Below are positions 39,854 through 50,350 of a stretch of 64,000 nucleotides of DNA, one piece after another (positions within the stretch are counted from its first letter, which is position 1; every line of letters begins with the position of its first letter). This stretch comes from an uncultured Clostridia bacterium (lineage in GTDB: Bacteria; Bacillota; Clostridia; Christensenellales; Borkfalkiaceae), in the NCBI GenBank assembly GCA_947597925.1, contig CANQFA010000001.1, positions 310,001-374,000 on the forward strand, in the 5' to 3' direction. The notes under the pieces are model-generated. The model was given only the letters and a program-made list of their open reading frames with translations, was not told the DNA's origin and made no database searches. A program made the translations under genes and the position numbers.

Positions 39854-39880
39854 AAATTTCCGAAAAAAGGGGAGGGTGCG

Positions 39881-40756
39881 ATGAAGGAAAGCGGGGGAGC
39901 GGCGGCAATTTTCGAGAGGGTGATAAAGGGTGCCGCGATGGGCATCGCCTTCGTCATCCCCGGCTTTTCGGGCGGGTCGGTCGCCGCCATCCTCGGCATC
40001 TACGAGGAGCTCGTGGGCGCCGTGGCGGACCTCTTTCGGCACTTCGGAAAGAGCGTGCGCATCCTCCTTCCCGTCGCGCTCGGCATGGCGCTCGGGTTTG
40101 CGGCGCTCCTCTTTCCCATCCGCTATGCCCTGGAGCGCTTCCCCCTGCCCACCGTCGCCCTCTTCGTGGGGCTCGCGCTCGGCGGCCTCGGGCCTCTCGG
40201 GGAGCGGGCGGGAAAAAGGACTTTCCGCCATGTCCTCCTCTTCACGCTCGCCCTTCTTTTCTCCGCCGCCTTTGCCTTCTTCCCCAAGGCGACGCCCGCG
40301 GAGGGCTTCCTCTATCATCTCGGCCCCGCGGGATACTGCGCCCTCTTCGGCGTGGGAGCGCTCGCCTCCTGCGCCCTCGTCGTCCCCGGCATCTCGGGAT
40401 CCATGCTTCTCCTCATCCTCGGGTATTATGCCCCGCTCTCGGAGCTTCTCACCGACTTTCTCCTCTTCGGGCGGGAGGCCGCGGCGAGCCTCGCCGTCCT
40501 CGCCGTCTTCGGCGGGGGAATGCTCCTCGGCTTCTTCCTCATCTCCCACTTTATGCGCGCCCTGCTCGGGCGGTATCCCCATGCCGTGTACTGCGCCATC
40601 CTCGGGCTCATCTTCGGCTCGTCGGCGGGGGCGATCGTCCCCGTGGCGGGTGCGGGCACTCCCCTCATGTGGGGCTGCGCCCTCCTCCTCTTTCTTCTCG
40701 GCATGGCGGGGGCATGGCTCTTTACCCGCTTTCTCGGCAGGAAGAGGAGGGGCTGA
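39881..40756 (+). CDS. DUF368 polytopic membrane protein (PopT-like undecaprenyl phosphate translocase family)
   Basis: GAAMGIAFVIPGFSGGSVAAILGIYEEL and VVPGISGSMLLLILGYY repeats characteristic of DUF368. Confidence 0.88.
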   Translation: MKESGGAAAIFERVIKGAAMGIAFVIPGFSGGSVAAILGIYEELVGAVADLFRHFGKSVRILLPVALGMALGFAALLFPIRYALERFPLPTVALFVGLALGGLGPLGERAGKRTFRHVLLFTLALLFSAAFAFFPKATPAEGFLYHLGPAGYCALFGVGALASCALVVPGISGSMLLLILGYYAPLSELLTDFLLFGREAAASLAVLAVFGGGMLLGFFLISHFMRALLGRYPHAVYCAILGLIFGSSAGAIVPVAGAGTPLMWGCALLLFLLGMAGAWLFTRFLGRKRRG

Positions 40757-40811
40757 GCAAAGTTTTTTCGGAAAATCGCGCGGGAATTTTCTCAAGCGGC
40801 ATGCCGAACAG

Positions 40812-40840
40812 TTGCCCATTGTCCCAAAATATGGTATAAT
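40812..40840 (+). promoter_or_regulatory. promoter TTGCCC-17-TATAAT (extended TGg)
   Basis: -35 40812-40817, -10 40835-40840; drives TIR gene. Confidence 0.78.
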
Positions 40841-40871
40841 CCCATAGTGAGATACATTCGGACGGAAGGAT

Positions 40872-43211
40872 ATGGGAAGCACAGCGAAGAGTTACCACTG
40901 TAAAAATTGCGACGCCCCGCTCGACCTCAAGGGGATGATGGGCGGCGTGGTCACGTGTAAATATTGCGGGGAGCAATGGACCTTCCCCAACAGGGAGAGT
41001 CCCGCCGCCAATGAGATCATGCTCGGCGAGCACTATCTCGACGTCGCCGACTTTGACCGAGCGCGCGCCTGTTTTCGCAAGGCGGCCGAACTCGCGCCCA
41101 AGGAGCCCGAGGCGTACTTCGGGCTTGCGCGGGCAGAACTGCGCGTGCAGTTTATCCGCGACCTGAGCACGGGGGAGCCGCGCATCCGTCCCATCTGCCA
41201 CGAGATCTCCGCGGCGAACTTCACGGAGAATGCGAACTACCTGAAGGCCGTCTCCCTCGCCACCGACGAGCAGAAGGCCATCTACCGCGCGCGCGGCAGG
41301 GAGATCGACCACATCCGCGAGGAATTTTATAACCTCCGCAAGCAGCGCCTCGACTACGATGTCTTCCTCTGCACCAAGGTCTCTGGCGGCAGCACGCAGG
41401 AGAGCCACGAGACGCTCAAGCTCTATGAAGCGCTGAAGAAAGAGGGCATCCGCCCCTTCTACTCGGAAGTGGATGCCAAGGGCCGCACGGGCGAGGACTA
41501 CGAGGCGCTTATCCTCTATGCCCTCATGCAGTCGGAGAGCATGATCGTCGTGTGTTTCCACGAGGGCTACCTCGACACGCCGTGGGTCAAAAACGAATAT
41601 ACCCGCTTCATGGAGTTTGTCAAGGGCGGGAAAAAGGAGCTCGGCGCGCTCACCATCCTCTATCAGGAGAAGAACGGGCGCATCGAGCACCTGCCGGGGT
41701 TCGAGGGCGTCGTCGAGGGGATCGACCTCGACAGGCCCGATGCCTACACCCGCGCCATCAACCATGTCAAAAAGTTCGCGGAGGGGAAGCGCAGGCGGCA
41801 CAGCGCGGAGGCTGAGCAGATCCGCAAGGAGGCCGAGCTCCTCGCCGAGGAAAACGAGGCGAACCGCCTGAAGCTGGAGGCGGAAAAGGAGAAGACGCGG
41901 CAGGAGGAAGACCGCCGCCGTCACGAACTCGAACTGCAGCGGCAGGAGGAGAGGAGAAAGGAGCGCGAGAGAAAGGAAGCCGAGCGCAAGGAAAAGCACG
42001 AGGAGCGGGCCGCCGCAAGGAAGGAGCGGCTCGAAAGCCTCGGCGAGGGGCTTTCGGAATTCTTCGGCGGGGTCGGGGACTTCTTCTCGAATTTCGGCGA
42101 GCACTTTTCGGGCATCGGCGAATGGGCTCAGAAAAAGTCCATTCCCTTCTGCGTCGTCATGCTCATCCTCGCCGTAATCGAAGTGGCGGGAGCGACCTTC
42201 GCCGTGAGCTATCCCTTCGCGGTGCATATCGTGGGCGGGAGCCCCGAACTGACTGCCTATATCGTCGTCCTCTCCCTGTTTGCCGTCTTCCTGATCCTGC
42301 ATCTCACCATCTATCTCATTGCCTACCGTCTACATGGACTTGCTTTCTTCGGGGCCGCTATGGGCTTGGTGGGGCTCGTGGCGATGATCTGCATCCTCAT
42401 CGGCTGGTTCTGCAACAGCATGGGCGCCTGGCTCTGGGTCTTCTTTGCCTTCGGTCTCATCGCCGCGTTCTTTTCGTCGGTTATCAATGAGGTGATAAAC
42501 GAAGAGGTCTTCTATGAGGACGAAGATTTTACTATCGGTGCGGCCTTTACCGTCACGGCGGCTATTGTCTTTGCTGTCTTCTGTTCGCTCTGCGGGATCC
42601 TCTTTAGCGTGCAGAACGCGGAAGACGGCTATGAAGAGGGGTTCTACTATGATGTCCTCGAGGACGGCACGGCAGAGGTCTATGTCTATGAATACAATAC
42701 GGATGAGATCGTCTTCCCCGCGGAGATCGGCGGCCGTCTGGTCACGAAGATCGGCGCCCCCGTCAGGACGGGAGGGAAGGTGCTGAAGTCCGTGACGGTG
42801 CCCGACGGGGTCCTCGTCATCGAACACGATGCCTTCCGCGACTGCGTGGCGCTCTCCGAGGTCTCCCTGTCGCTCACGGTCACGAAGTTAGAGGCACGGG
42901 TCTTCATGAATTGCTCGCGGCTCAAGGAGGCGGTGCTCACGGAGAGCATCACGGAATTCGGTTCGGAGTGCTTCAGAAATTGCACGTCGATCGAGGCCGT
43001 CACCATCCCCGACAGCGTCACGCGCATAGGGGCAAATGCCTTTAAGGGGTGCGTCCGCCTCAAGAGCATCACATTGCCCGCGTCGACCATGTGGAGGGGC
43101 GACGGGTACTGGACGACGCGCCTCATTACCCTCGATTCCACGATGGACTATATCCTCGAATGTTTCATGGAGGACGGGCAGAATTTCACCAAGGAACAGG
43201 TATCATCTTAA
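40872..43211 (+). CDS. Zn-ribbon / TIR domain / coiled-coil / multi-TM / leucine-rich repeat (LRR_5, BspA-like) membrane protein
   Basis: CKNC..CKYC ribbon; YDVFLCTKV...GEDYEALILYALMQSESMIVVCFHEGYLDTPWVKNEYTRF TIR signature; several TMs; VTVPDGVLVIEHDAFRDCVAL...ITIPDSV-type LRR_5 units. Confidence 0.82.
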   Translation: MGSTAKSYHCKNCDAPLDLKGMMGGVVTCKYCGEQWTFPNRESPAANEIMLGEHYLDVADFDRARACFRKAAELAPKEPEAYFGLARAELRVQFIRDLSTGEPRIRPICHEISAANFTENANYLKAVSLATDEQKAIYRARGREIDHIREEFYNLRKQRLDYDVFLCTKVSGGSTQESHETLKLYEALKKEGIRPFYSEVDAKGRTGEDYEALILYALMQSESMIVVCFHEGYLDTPWVKNEYTRFMEFVKGGKKELGALTILYQEKNGRIEHLPGFEGVVEGIDLDRPDAYTRAINHVKKFAEGKRRRHSAEAEQIRKEAELLAEENEANRLKLEAEKEKTRQEEDRRRHELELQRQEERRKERERKEAERKEKHEERAAARKERLESLGEGLSEFFGGVGDFFSNFGEHFSGIGEWAQKKSIPFCVVMLILAVIEVAGATFAVSYPFAVHIVGGSPELTAYIVVLSLFAVFLILHLTIYLIAYRLHGLAFFGAAMGLVGLVAMICILIGWFCNSMGAWLWVFFAFGLIAAFFSSVINEVINEEVFYEDEDFTIGAAFTVTAAIVFAVFCSLCGILFSVQNAEDGYEEGFYYDVLEDGTAEVYVYEYNTDEIVFPAEIGGRLVTKIGAPVRTGGKVLKSVTVPDGVLVIEHDAFRDCVALSEVSLSLTVTKLEARVFMNCSRLKEAVLTESITEFGSECFRNCTSIEAVTIPDSVTRIGANAFKGCVRLKSITLPASTMWRGDGYWTTRLITLDSTMDYILECFMEDGQNFTKEQVSS

Positions 43212-43251
43212 GCCGACCGCGGCGAAAAAATCAACATAAGGAAGGGATATC

Positions 43252-44829
<1,578 letters not shown>

Positions 44830-44845
44830 AAAAGAAGTTTTTCGC

Positions 44846-44877
44846 GGGACCTGCCCCTTTTCGGCGGGTCCCTTTTT
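44846..44877 (+). terminator. intrinsic terminator after ABC-F gene
   Basis: GGGACCTGCC ccttttc GGCGGGTCCC TTTTT. Confidence 0.9.
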
Positions 44878-44952
44878 GCATAGAGAGGGGACGCATTGCG
44901 CGCGTGCGGAAACAAATATTTGGAAAATCCCAAAAAAAGTGCGTCAATCCCA

Positions 44953-44981
44953 TTGAAATTTGCGCGCAAAAATGATATACT
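44953..44981 (+). promoter_or_regulatory. promoter TTGAAA-17-TATACT (extended TGa) for ftsK
   Basis: -35 44953-44958, -10 44976-44981. Confidence 0.8.
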
Positions 44982-45021
44982 GTACACTGAAATCATATCC
45001 GATTCCCGCAAGGGAACAAAA

Positions 45022-48000
45022 GTGAGGCAATTTGTGAACGGATTCGGCCGCGACGCGCGAAACGGAAACAGCGGAAAAACTTCCATACTTACGAAGGAGA
45101 CGGTGGGCATGACCCTCCTTTTATTCTCTGCCGTCGTCCTCTTTATCACGGCGACGGGCCCCCTCCTCTTCGGCGATGTGGGGCTCGCCATCACGGCATT
45201 CTTTACGGGGGTCTTCGGCTACTTCGTCTTCCCGCTCCTCCTGCTCGTCATGACGCTCTCCGTCATGCTCATCAGGGGGAAGGTCTTCGGCGGACAGTGG
45301 GTCCTGCGCGGCACCCTCCTGACGGTCGCCGCCTTCTTCATCGTCCATACCGCGACGGCTGAGGGGGTCTTTGCGTCCTCCGCGGAGTACGGCGGCTATC
45401 TCGGCGCATGCTTTTCGGCGGCGTCGGAGGGGATCGCACATGCGACGGGCGGCGGCGCCCTCTTCGGGCTCATCGTCTATCCCGTCCGCTATGCCCTCAC
45501 GGCGGCAGGGGCCTATGCCGTCTTTTCCCTGCTTACGGCGGCCGCCCTCGTCTGGTTCCTCTTTTTGACCCCTCTCGGAAAGCTCGTGCGCAGGTCCTCC
45601 GTAAGGAAGGAGGCGCCCGCGCAGAAGGAGAGCCGTCCCACCTCCTTCGAGGATCTCCCCGTGCCCGCCCGCACGCCCATGCCCGCTGCGGCACAGGCAG
45701 GCGGAAGCAATCCTCCTCGCCCGTCCTACATGGCACCGCAGAGCTATCCCGCAGCGTCGACGCAGAGGACCTCTTACCCCGCGGCTTCGGCGCAGAGGAC
45801 CTCCTATCCCGCGCCCGCTCCCATCACTTCGGCGCAGGGCACGGCGTCGGACGGCCGTCAGCGTCCGCCCATGGCAGATCCCTATGCCCGCCGCACGGTG
45901 GAGCCCCGTCCCGCGGCGCCGAAGAGGGGATATACTGCAGAGGAGAGTCGCGGCATCCTCTTCGGCGGTTCGCCCTCGGAGCGCTACCGCAACAACCTCA
46001 TCTTCGATGAAAACTCCGCATTTAACCGCCCGCGGAGCAGTACCCTCTACAGACAGCCGCCCGTCGCCGAGCGGCCTGCGGAGAGGCCCATCATAGAACA
46101 GCCCGCAGAGAGACCCGCGGAGAGACCCGCGGAGGCTTCGGACTATTCGGGAAGATTTTCGGAGGAGGCCGAGAGGGACCGCGCGCCCCTGCCCCGCCGC
46201 ATCCGTTCCGCGCCGCGCGACTTCTCGGAGCGGGGGGAGGAGCTCGACTACGGACAGCTTCCCTCCTACCGCACCGCCGATCCCGCGCCCGCGATTCCCG
46301 AAGAGCCCCCCAAGGAGTCCCGGCTCGCCGACCCCGCCGAGTCTCGCTTCGGGCGGCTCGCCGATCCCGCCGAGTCCCGCTTTGCCGAGGACAAACCCGA
46401 GGAGCCCTTCGACCGCTCCGACCGCGGTTTCGGCCTCCCCGAACGCGGCAGGGAAGATTTCTCGCGCGGCGATGACTTGACCCGAGGAAGAGAAGATTTC
46501 TCGCGAGGAGATGACTTCACCCGCGGAAGGGAAGATTTTTCGCGCGGCGATGACTTGACACGCGGAAGGGAAGATTTTTCGCGCGGAGATGACCTCACCC
46601 GCGGAAGAGAAGACTTCTCGCGTGGAGAGACGGGCTTCGGCGGACGGCTCTCCGACCCCGCCGAGAGTAGGGACTTCGGGAGAGAGGAGCCCGCGGACCC
46701 CGCGCCCGCAGAGCGCACCTCGCGTGCGGACATCTTCGACGATGACGAGGGGGAGGGCGATTACCGCGCGGTGGACGGCGTGGACTATACTCCGCCCATG
46801 CCCGACCGCAGCGAGAGAGCTATCAGGAGCATCTCCGACCGCTCCGTGGGGCGCGCCGCTTCCGTTCCCATGCCCGAACCCGAGCCCGAGCCCATGCCCG
46901 CGCCCGCACCCGCCCCGGCGCCCAAACCCAAGCGCCGTCCCAAGAAATACCGCCGTCCCGCGCTGACCCATTTCGAGCAATATGACGACGCCTCCGAGGT
47001 CTCGCAGGAGGAGATCGGGCGCAACTCGGGCATCATCCTCGATACCCTGAGCAGTTTCCGCATCGAGGCGGCCGTTGCCAAGGTCACCTGCGGCGCCCGT
47101 GTCACGCGGTACGACATCGAGATCCCCAAAAATGTCCCCGTCTCCATGGTGACCAAGCGCGACCGCGACATCGCCATGCGTCTCATGGTGCGCGACGGCG
47201 TGAATATGTATGTCAACAACGAGACGGGCTCCGTCTCCATAGAGGTGCCCAATAAGAAACCCGCCACGGTGGGCATCCGCTCCATCCTCTTTGCGGAGGA
47301 ATACACCAATGCCAAGCCCACCTCCCTCTCCTTTGCCCTCGGCAAGGACATCGAGGGCAGAAATGTCTGCGGGGACATCGTGAAGATGAAGCACCTGCTC
47401 ATCGCGGGCAGTACGGGCTCGGGCAAGTCGGTCTGCCTCAACGCCCTGCTCATCTCCCTCCTCTGCAAATACGGTCCCGAAGACCTCCGCCTCATCCTCA
47501 TCGACCCCAAGAAGGTGGAGTTCGCGGTCTACGACGGCATCCCGCACCTCATGATCAACGAGATCATCACCGAGGCGCCCAAGGCAGTCTCGGCGCTCAA
47601 CTGGGCGCTCAAGGAGATGGACCGCCGCTACGGGCTCTTCGAGCAGAAGACCAAGTCGGGCGCCGTGGCCATCCAGAATATCGACGGCTACAACGAGAAC
47701 CGCACCGAGGACGAGGAGAAGCTCCCCAAGATAGTCATCGTCTTCGACGAGCTCGCCGACTTCATGGCGGTGGCGAAGAAGGACATCGAGGAGCGCATCC
47801 AGCGGCTGACCGCAAAGGCGCGCGCGGCGGGCATCCATCTCGTCATCGCGACCCAGCGTCCCTCGGTAGACGTCATCACGGGCGTCATCAAGGGCAACCT
47901 GCCCACCCGTATCGCCTTCCGCACCATTCAGGAAGTCGACTCGCGCACCATCCTCGATGAGTCGGGCGCCGAGAAGCTCCTCGGGAACGGCGACATGCTC

Positions 48001-48420
48001 TACCGCACGGAGGGCATGTTCAGCTGCCTGCGCGTGCAGGGCGCCTACCTCAGCGGCAAGGAGATCCACGACGTCATAGAGGACGTGAAGGCAAATAACG
48101 AGGCCTACTTCGACGAAGAGGTCTCCGAATACATCAACCGCGCGGGCGGAAGCTCGGAGGGCGGCGCCGCAAACTTCGAGGGGGACGGCGGACAGGTCTC
48201 CGATGCCTATGTCAAGGCGCTCGCCGTCGTCGTCAAGCTCGGACAGGCCTCCATCTCCCTCATCCAGAGGAGGTGCGGCGTGGGCTACAACCACGCGGGC
48301 AAGATCATAGAGTGGATGGAGTCGATGGGGTATATCTCGCCCTTCGACGGCAAGGCAAAGGCGCGCGGCGTGCTGCTCACCAAGGAGGAATTCGAGGCGA
48401 AGTACGGTCCGCTCGAGTAA
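45022..48420 (+). CDS. ftsK: FtsK/SpoIIIE family DNA translocase
   Basis: GSTGSGKSVCLNALLISLL; IDPKKVEF; gamma domain; GTG 45022 preferred because the longer ORF start lies upstream of the promoter. Confidence 0.92.
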   Translation: MRQFVNGFGRDARNGNSGKTSILTKETVGMTLLLFSAVVLFITATGPLLFGDVGLAITAFFTGVFGYFVFPLLLLVMTLSVMLIRGKVFGGQWVLRGTLLTVAAFFIVHTATAEGVFASSAEYGGYLGACFSAASEGIAHATGGGALFGLIVYPVRYALTAAGAYAVFSLLTAAALVWFLFLTPLGKLVRRSSVRKEAPAQKESRPTSFEDLPVPARTPMPAAAQAGGSNPPRPSYMAPQSYPAASTQRTSYPAASAQRTSYPAPAPITSAQGTASDGRQRPPMADPYARRTVEPRPAAPKRGYTAEESRGILFGGSPSERYRNNLIFDENSAFNRPRSSTLYRQPPVAERPAERPIIEQPAERPAERPAEASDYSGRFSEEAERDRAPLPRRIRSAPRDFSERGEELDYGQLPSYRTADPAPAIPEEPPKESRLADPAESRFGRLADPAESRFAEDKPEEPFDRSDRGFGLPERGREDFSRGDDLTRGREDFSRGDDFTRGREDFSRGDDLTRGREDFSRGDDLTRGREDFSRGETGFGGRLSDPAESRDFGREEPADPAPAERTSRADIFDDDEGEGDYRAVDGVDYTPPMPDRSERAIRSISDRSVGRAASVPMPEPEPEPMPAPAPAPAPKPKRRPKKYRRPALTHFEQYDDASEVSQEEIGRNSGIILDTLSSFRIEAAVAKVTCGARVTRYDIEIPKNVPVSMVTKRDRDIAMRLMVRDGVNMYVNNETGSVSIEVPNKKPATVGIRSILFAEEYTNAKPTSLSFALGKDIEGRNVCGDIVKMKHLLIAGSTGSGKSVCLNALLISLLCKYGPEDLRLILIDPKKVEFAVYDGIPHLMINEIITEAPKAVSALNWALKEMDRRYGLFEQKTKSGAVAIQNIDGYNENRTEDEEKLPKIVIVFDELADFMAVAKKDIEERIQRLTAKARAAGIHLVIATQRPSVDVITGVIKGNLPTRIAFRTIQEVDSRTILDESGAEKLLGNGDMLYRTEGMFSCLRVQGAYLSGKEIHDVIEDVKANNEAYFDEEVSEYINRAGGSSEGGAANFEGDGGQVSDAYVKALAVVVKLGQASISLIQRRCGVGYNHAGKIIEWMESMGYISPFDGKAKARGVLLTKEEFEAKYGPLE
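46447..46629 (+). repeat. in-frame tandem repeat, 39 bp unit encoding GREDFSRGDDLTR, about 4.7 copies
   Basis: direct reading of FtsK linker. Confidence 0.92.
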
Positions 48421-48428
48421 ACGAAACC

Positions 48429-49748
48429 ATGAAGAAGACCTTTTACATGCTCTCTCTCGGCTGTGACAAGAACCGCGTCGACGGCGAGCGGCTGCTCGGC
48501 GAAGTCCTTCGCCGCGGCTGCGCCATCACCGAAGACCCCCGCGAGGCCGAGGTCATCATCATCAATACCTGCGCCTTTCTGAATGCGGCGCGCGAGGAGT
48601 CCCTGAATGCCGTCCTCGACCACAGCCTCCTCCGCGGGGAGGGGGGAAAGCTCGAGAAGCTCGTCGTCGCGGGGTGCCTCCCCGAAAAGTTCGGCAAAGA
48701 GCTGCAGATGGGCCTGCCCGAGGCGGATGTCCTCCTCGGCGTCAAGGATGTCTCCATGCTCTTCCCCGCCCTCGAGAGGTCCTACCGCGAGGGACGGGTG
48801 AATGCCGTGGGACAGGGCACGGGCATGCGCACGGAGCGCTATGTCTCCACCCTGCCCCATCTCAAATACCTCAAGATCGCCGACGGCTGTTTCAACCACT
48901 GCACCTATTGCCTCATCCCCAAGATCCGCGGGAAGTACGTCTCCTATCCCATGGAGGAGCTCGTCGCCGAGGCAAAGGGGCTGGGGAGGACGGAGGAGCT
49001 CATCCTCGTCGCGCAGGACACGACGCGGTACGGCGAGGACGTCGGGAAAAATCAATTTGTAAAACTCATCGAAAAAATTTCCGAACTTGACAACATCTGT
49101 CATATCCGACTCCTATACTGTTATCCGGAGGCCATCGGGGAGGAGCTCATCCGCGAGGTGCGCGACAACCCCAAGGTCCTCAAGTACCTCGATATCCCCA
49201 TGCAGCACTCGGAGGACCGCATCCTGAAGCTCATGGGGCGGCGGGGAAGGCGGGAGGAGCTCGAGGCGCTCGTGGAAAGGCTTCGCGCCGAGATCCCGGA
49301 GATCGCCATCCGCTCCACCTTTATCGCGGGATTTCCCTCCGAGACGGAGGCGGAGCACGAGGCGCTGCGGGCATTTCTTCGCAAGATGCGCCTCGAGAAC
49401 TGCGGATTTTTCGCCTATTCGCGCGAGGAGGACACGCCCGCCTACAAGATGGCGGGGCAGGTGCACCCCATGACGAAAAGGCGCCGCGTGCGCGAGCTCT
49501 ATGAGACGCAGGCGGAGATCTCGGCGGCCAAACTTCGGACATGGGTGGGGCAGACGCTGTCTGTCCTCGTGGACGGAGAGGAGGAGGGAAACTTCGTCGG
49601 CAGGGCATATTTTCAGGCGCCCGAGATAGACGGCAGCGTAATTTTCACCGCCTGCGGCCACAAGATCTCCGCGGGAAAAGTCTATAAAGTCAAAATCGTT
49701 GGCTCGGAAACTTACGACCTCATCGGTCAATGCGAGGAGGAATTATGA
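48429..49748 (+). CDS. rimO: ribosomal protein S12 methylthiotransferase
   Basis: LGCDKNRVDGE, NTCAFLNAAREES, DGCFNHCTYCLIPKIRGKY, C-terminal TRAM. Confidence 0.94.
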   Translation: MKKTFYMLSLGCDKNRVDGERLLGEVLRRGCAITEDPREAEVIIINTCAFLNAAREESLNAVLDHSLLRGEGGKLEKLVVAGCLPEKFGKELQMGLPEADVLLGVKDVSMLFPALERSYREGRVNAVGQGTGMRTERYVSTLPHLKYLKIADGCFNHCTYCLIPKIRGKYVSYPMEELVAEAKGLGRTEELILVAQDTTRYGEDVGKNQFVKLIEKISELDNICHIRLLYCYPEAIGEELIREVRDNPKVLKYLDIPMQHSEDRILKLMGRRGRREELEALVERLRAEIPEIAIRSTFIAGFPSETEAEHEALRAFLRKMRLENCGFFAYSREEDTPAYKMAGQVHPMTKRRRVRELYETQAEISAAKLRTWVGQTLSVLVDGEEEGNFVGRAYFQAPEIDGSVIFTACGHKISAGKVYKVKIVGSETYDLIGQCEEEL

Positions 49749-50350
49749 ATTTACCCAATAAGATCACGTTGACGCGCATCGTCATGATCCCCGTGTTCGT
49801 CCTGTTCTTTTATCTCGACGTCATGCCCTATCACGAGATCGCGGCGGCCGTCGTCTTTGCGCTTGCGGCGTTTACCGACTTTTTGGACGGCTACATTGCC
49901 CGCAAGTATCATCTCGTCACCAACATGGGCAAGTTTCTGGACCCCATTGCCGATAAAGTGCTCGTCTCGACGGCGCTCATCCTCATGCTGACCCGCCCTG
50001 CGGTCTTCTCCTACGGGGGATTTGCGGGATGGGGCATCGTTGCCGCGGGCATCTCAGTCGCCCTCATTCTCGCGAGAGAGCTCATCGTGAGCGGATTCCG
50101 CCTCATCGCGGTGGAGCGGGGCATCGTCCTCGCCGCCGACAAGCTCGGCAAGGTAAAGACGGTCACGCAGGACCTCGCCGTCTTTACGCTGCTCGTCACC
50201 ATGTCCTTTCTCGGGAGCGCGGGGTGCATCGTGGGGTGCGCCATCGGCTTTGCCCTCCTGCTTGCCGCCGCCCTGCTCACGGTCATCTCGGGCGCGAACT
50301 ATCTCATCCGCAACCGCGCGGTGCTCGGAGAAGAGGAGGCAGAGGGGTGA
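49745..50350 (+). CDS. pgsA: CDP-diacylglycerol-glycerol-3-phosphate 3-phosphatidyltransferase
   Basis: MNLPNKITLTRIVMIPVFV; DFLDGYIARKYHLVTNMGKFLDPIADK. Confidence 0.94.
   Translation: MNLPNKITLTRIVMIPVFVLFFYLDVMPYHEIAAAVVFALAAFTDFLDGYIARKYHLVTNMGKFLDPIADKVLVSTALILMLTRPAVFSYGGFAGWGIVAAGISVALILARELIVSGFRLIAVERGIVLAADKLGKVKTVTQDLAVFTLLVTMSFLGSAGCIVGCAIGFALLLAAALLTVISGANYLIRNRAVLGEEEAEG

Noticed and set aside
40872-43211. Thoeris-type TIR defence system
   Set aside because: No ThsA-like SIR2/NAD-binding effector or other Thoeris partner nearby; architecture differs, so only a TIR-LRR membrane protein is claimed.
44896-45021. Upstream ATG start for FtsK at 44896
   Set aside because: Lies upstream of a strong promoter (44953-44981); GTG 45022 with SD AGGGA is more consistent.
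46447-46629. Possible CRISPR-like or satellite array
   Set aside because: Regular 39 bp unit has no spacers, is in frame and encodes the FtsK linker.
45121-48294. 1057-aa antisense ORF over ftsK, and similar long antisense ORFs at 2129-4915, 20993-23893, 36218-38242, 51436-54147 and 57357-59999
   Set aside because: All mirror well-identified + strand genes; Arg/Gly/Ala/Asp/His-rich nonsense translations.
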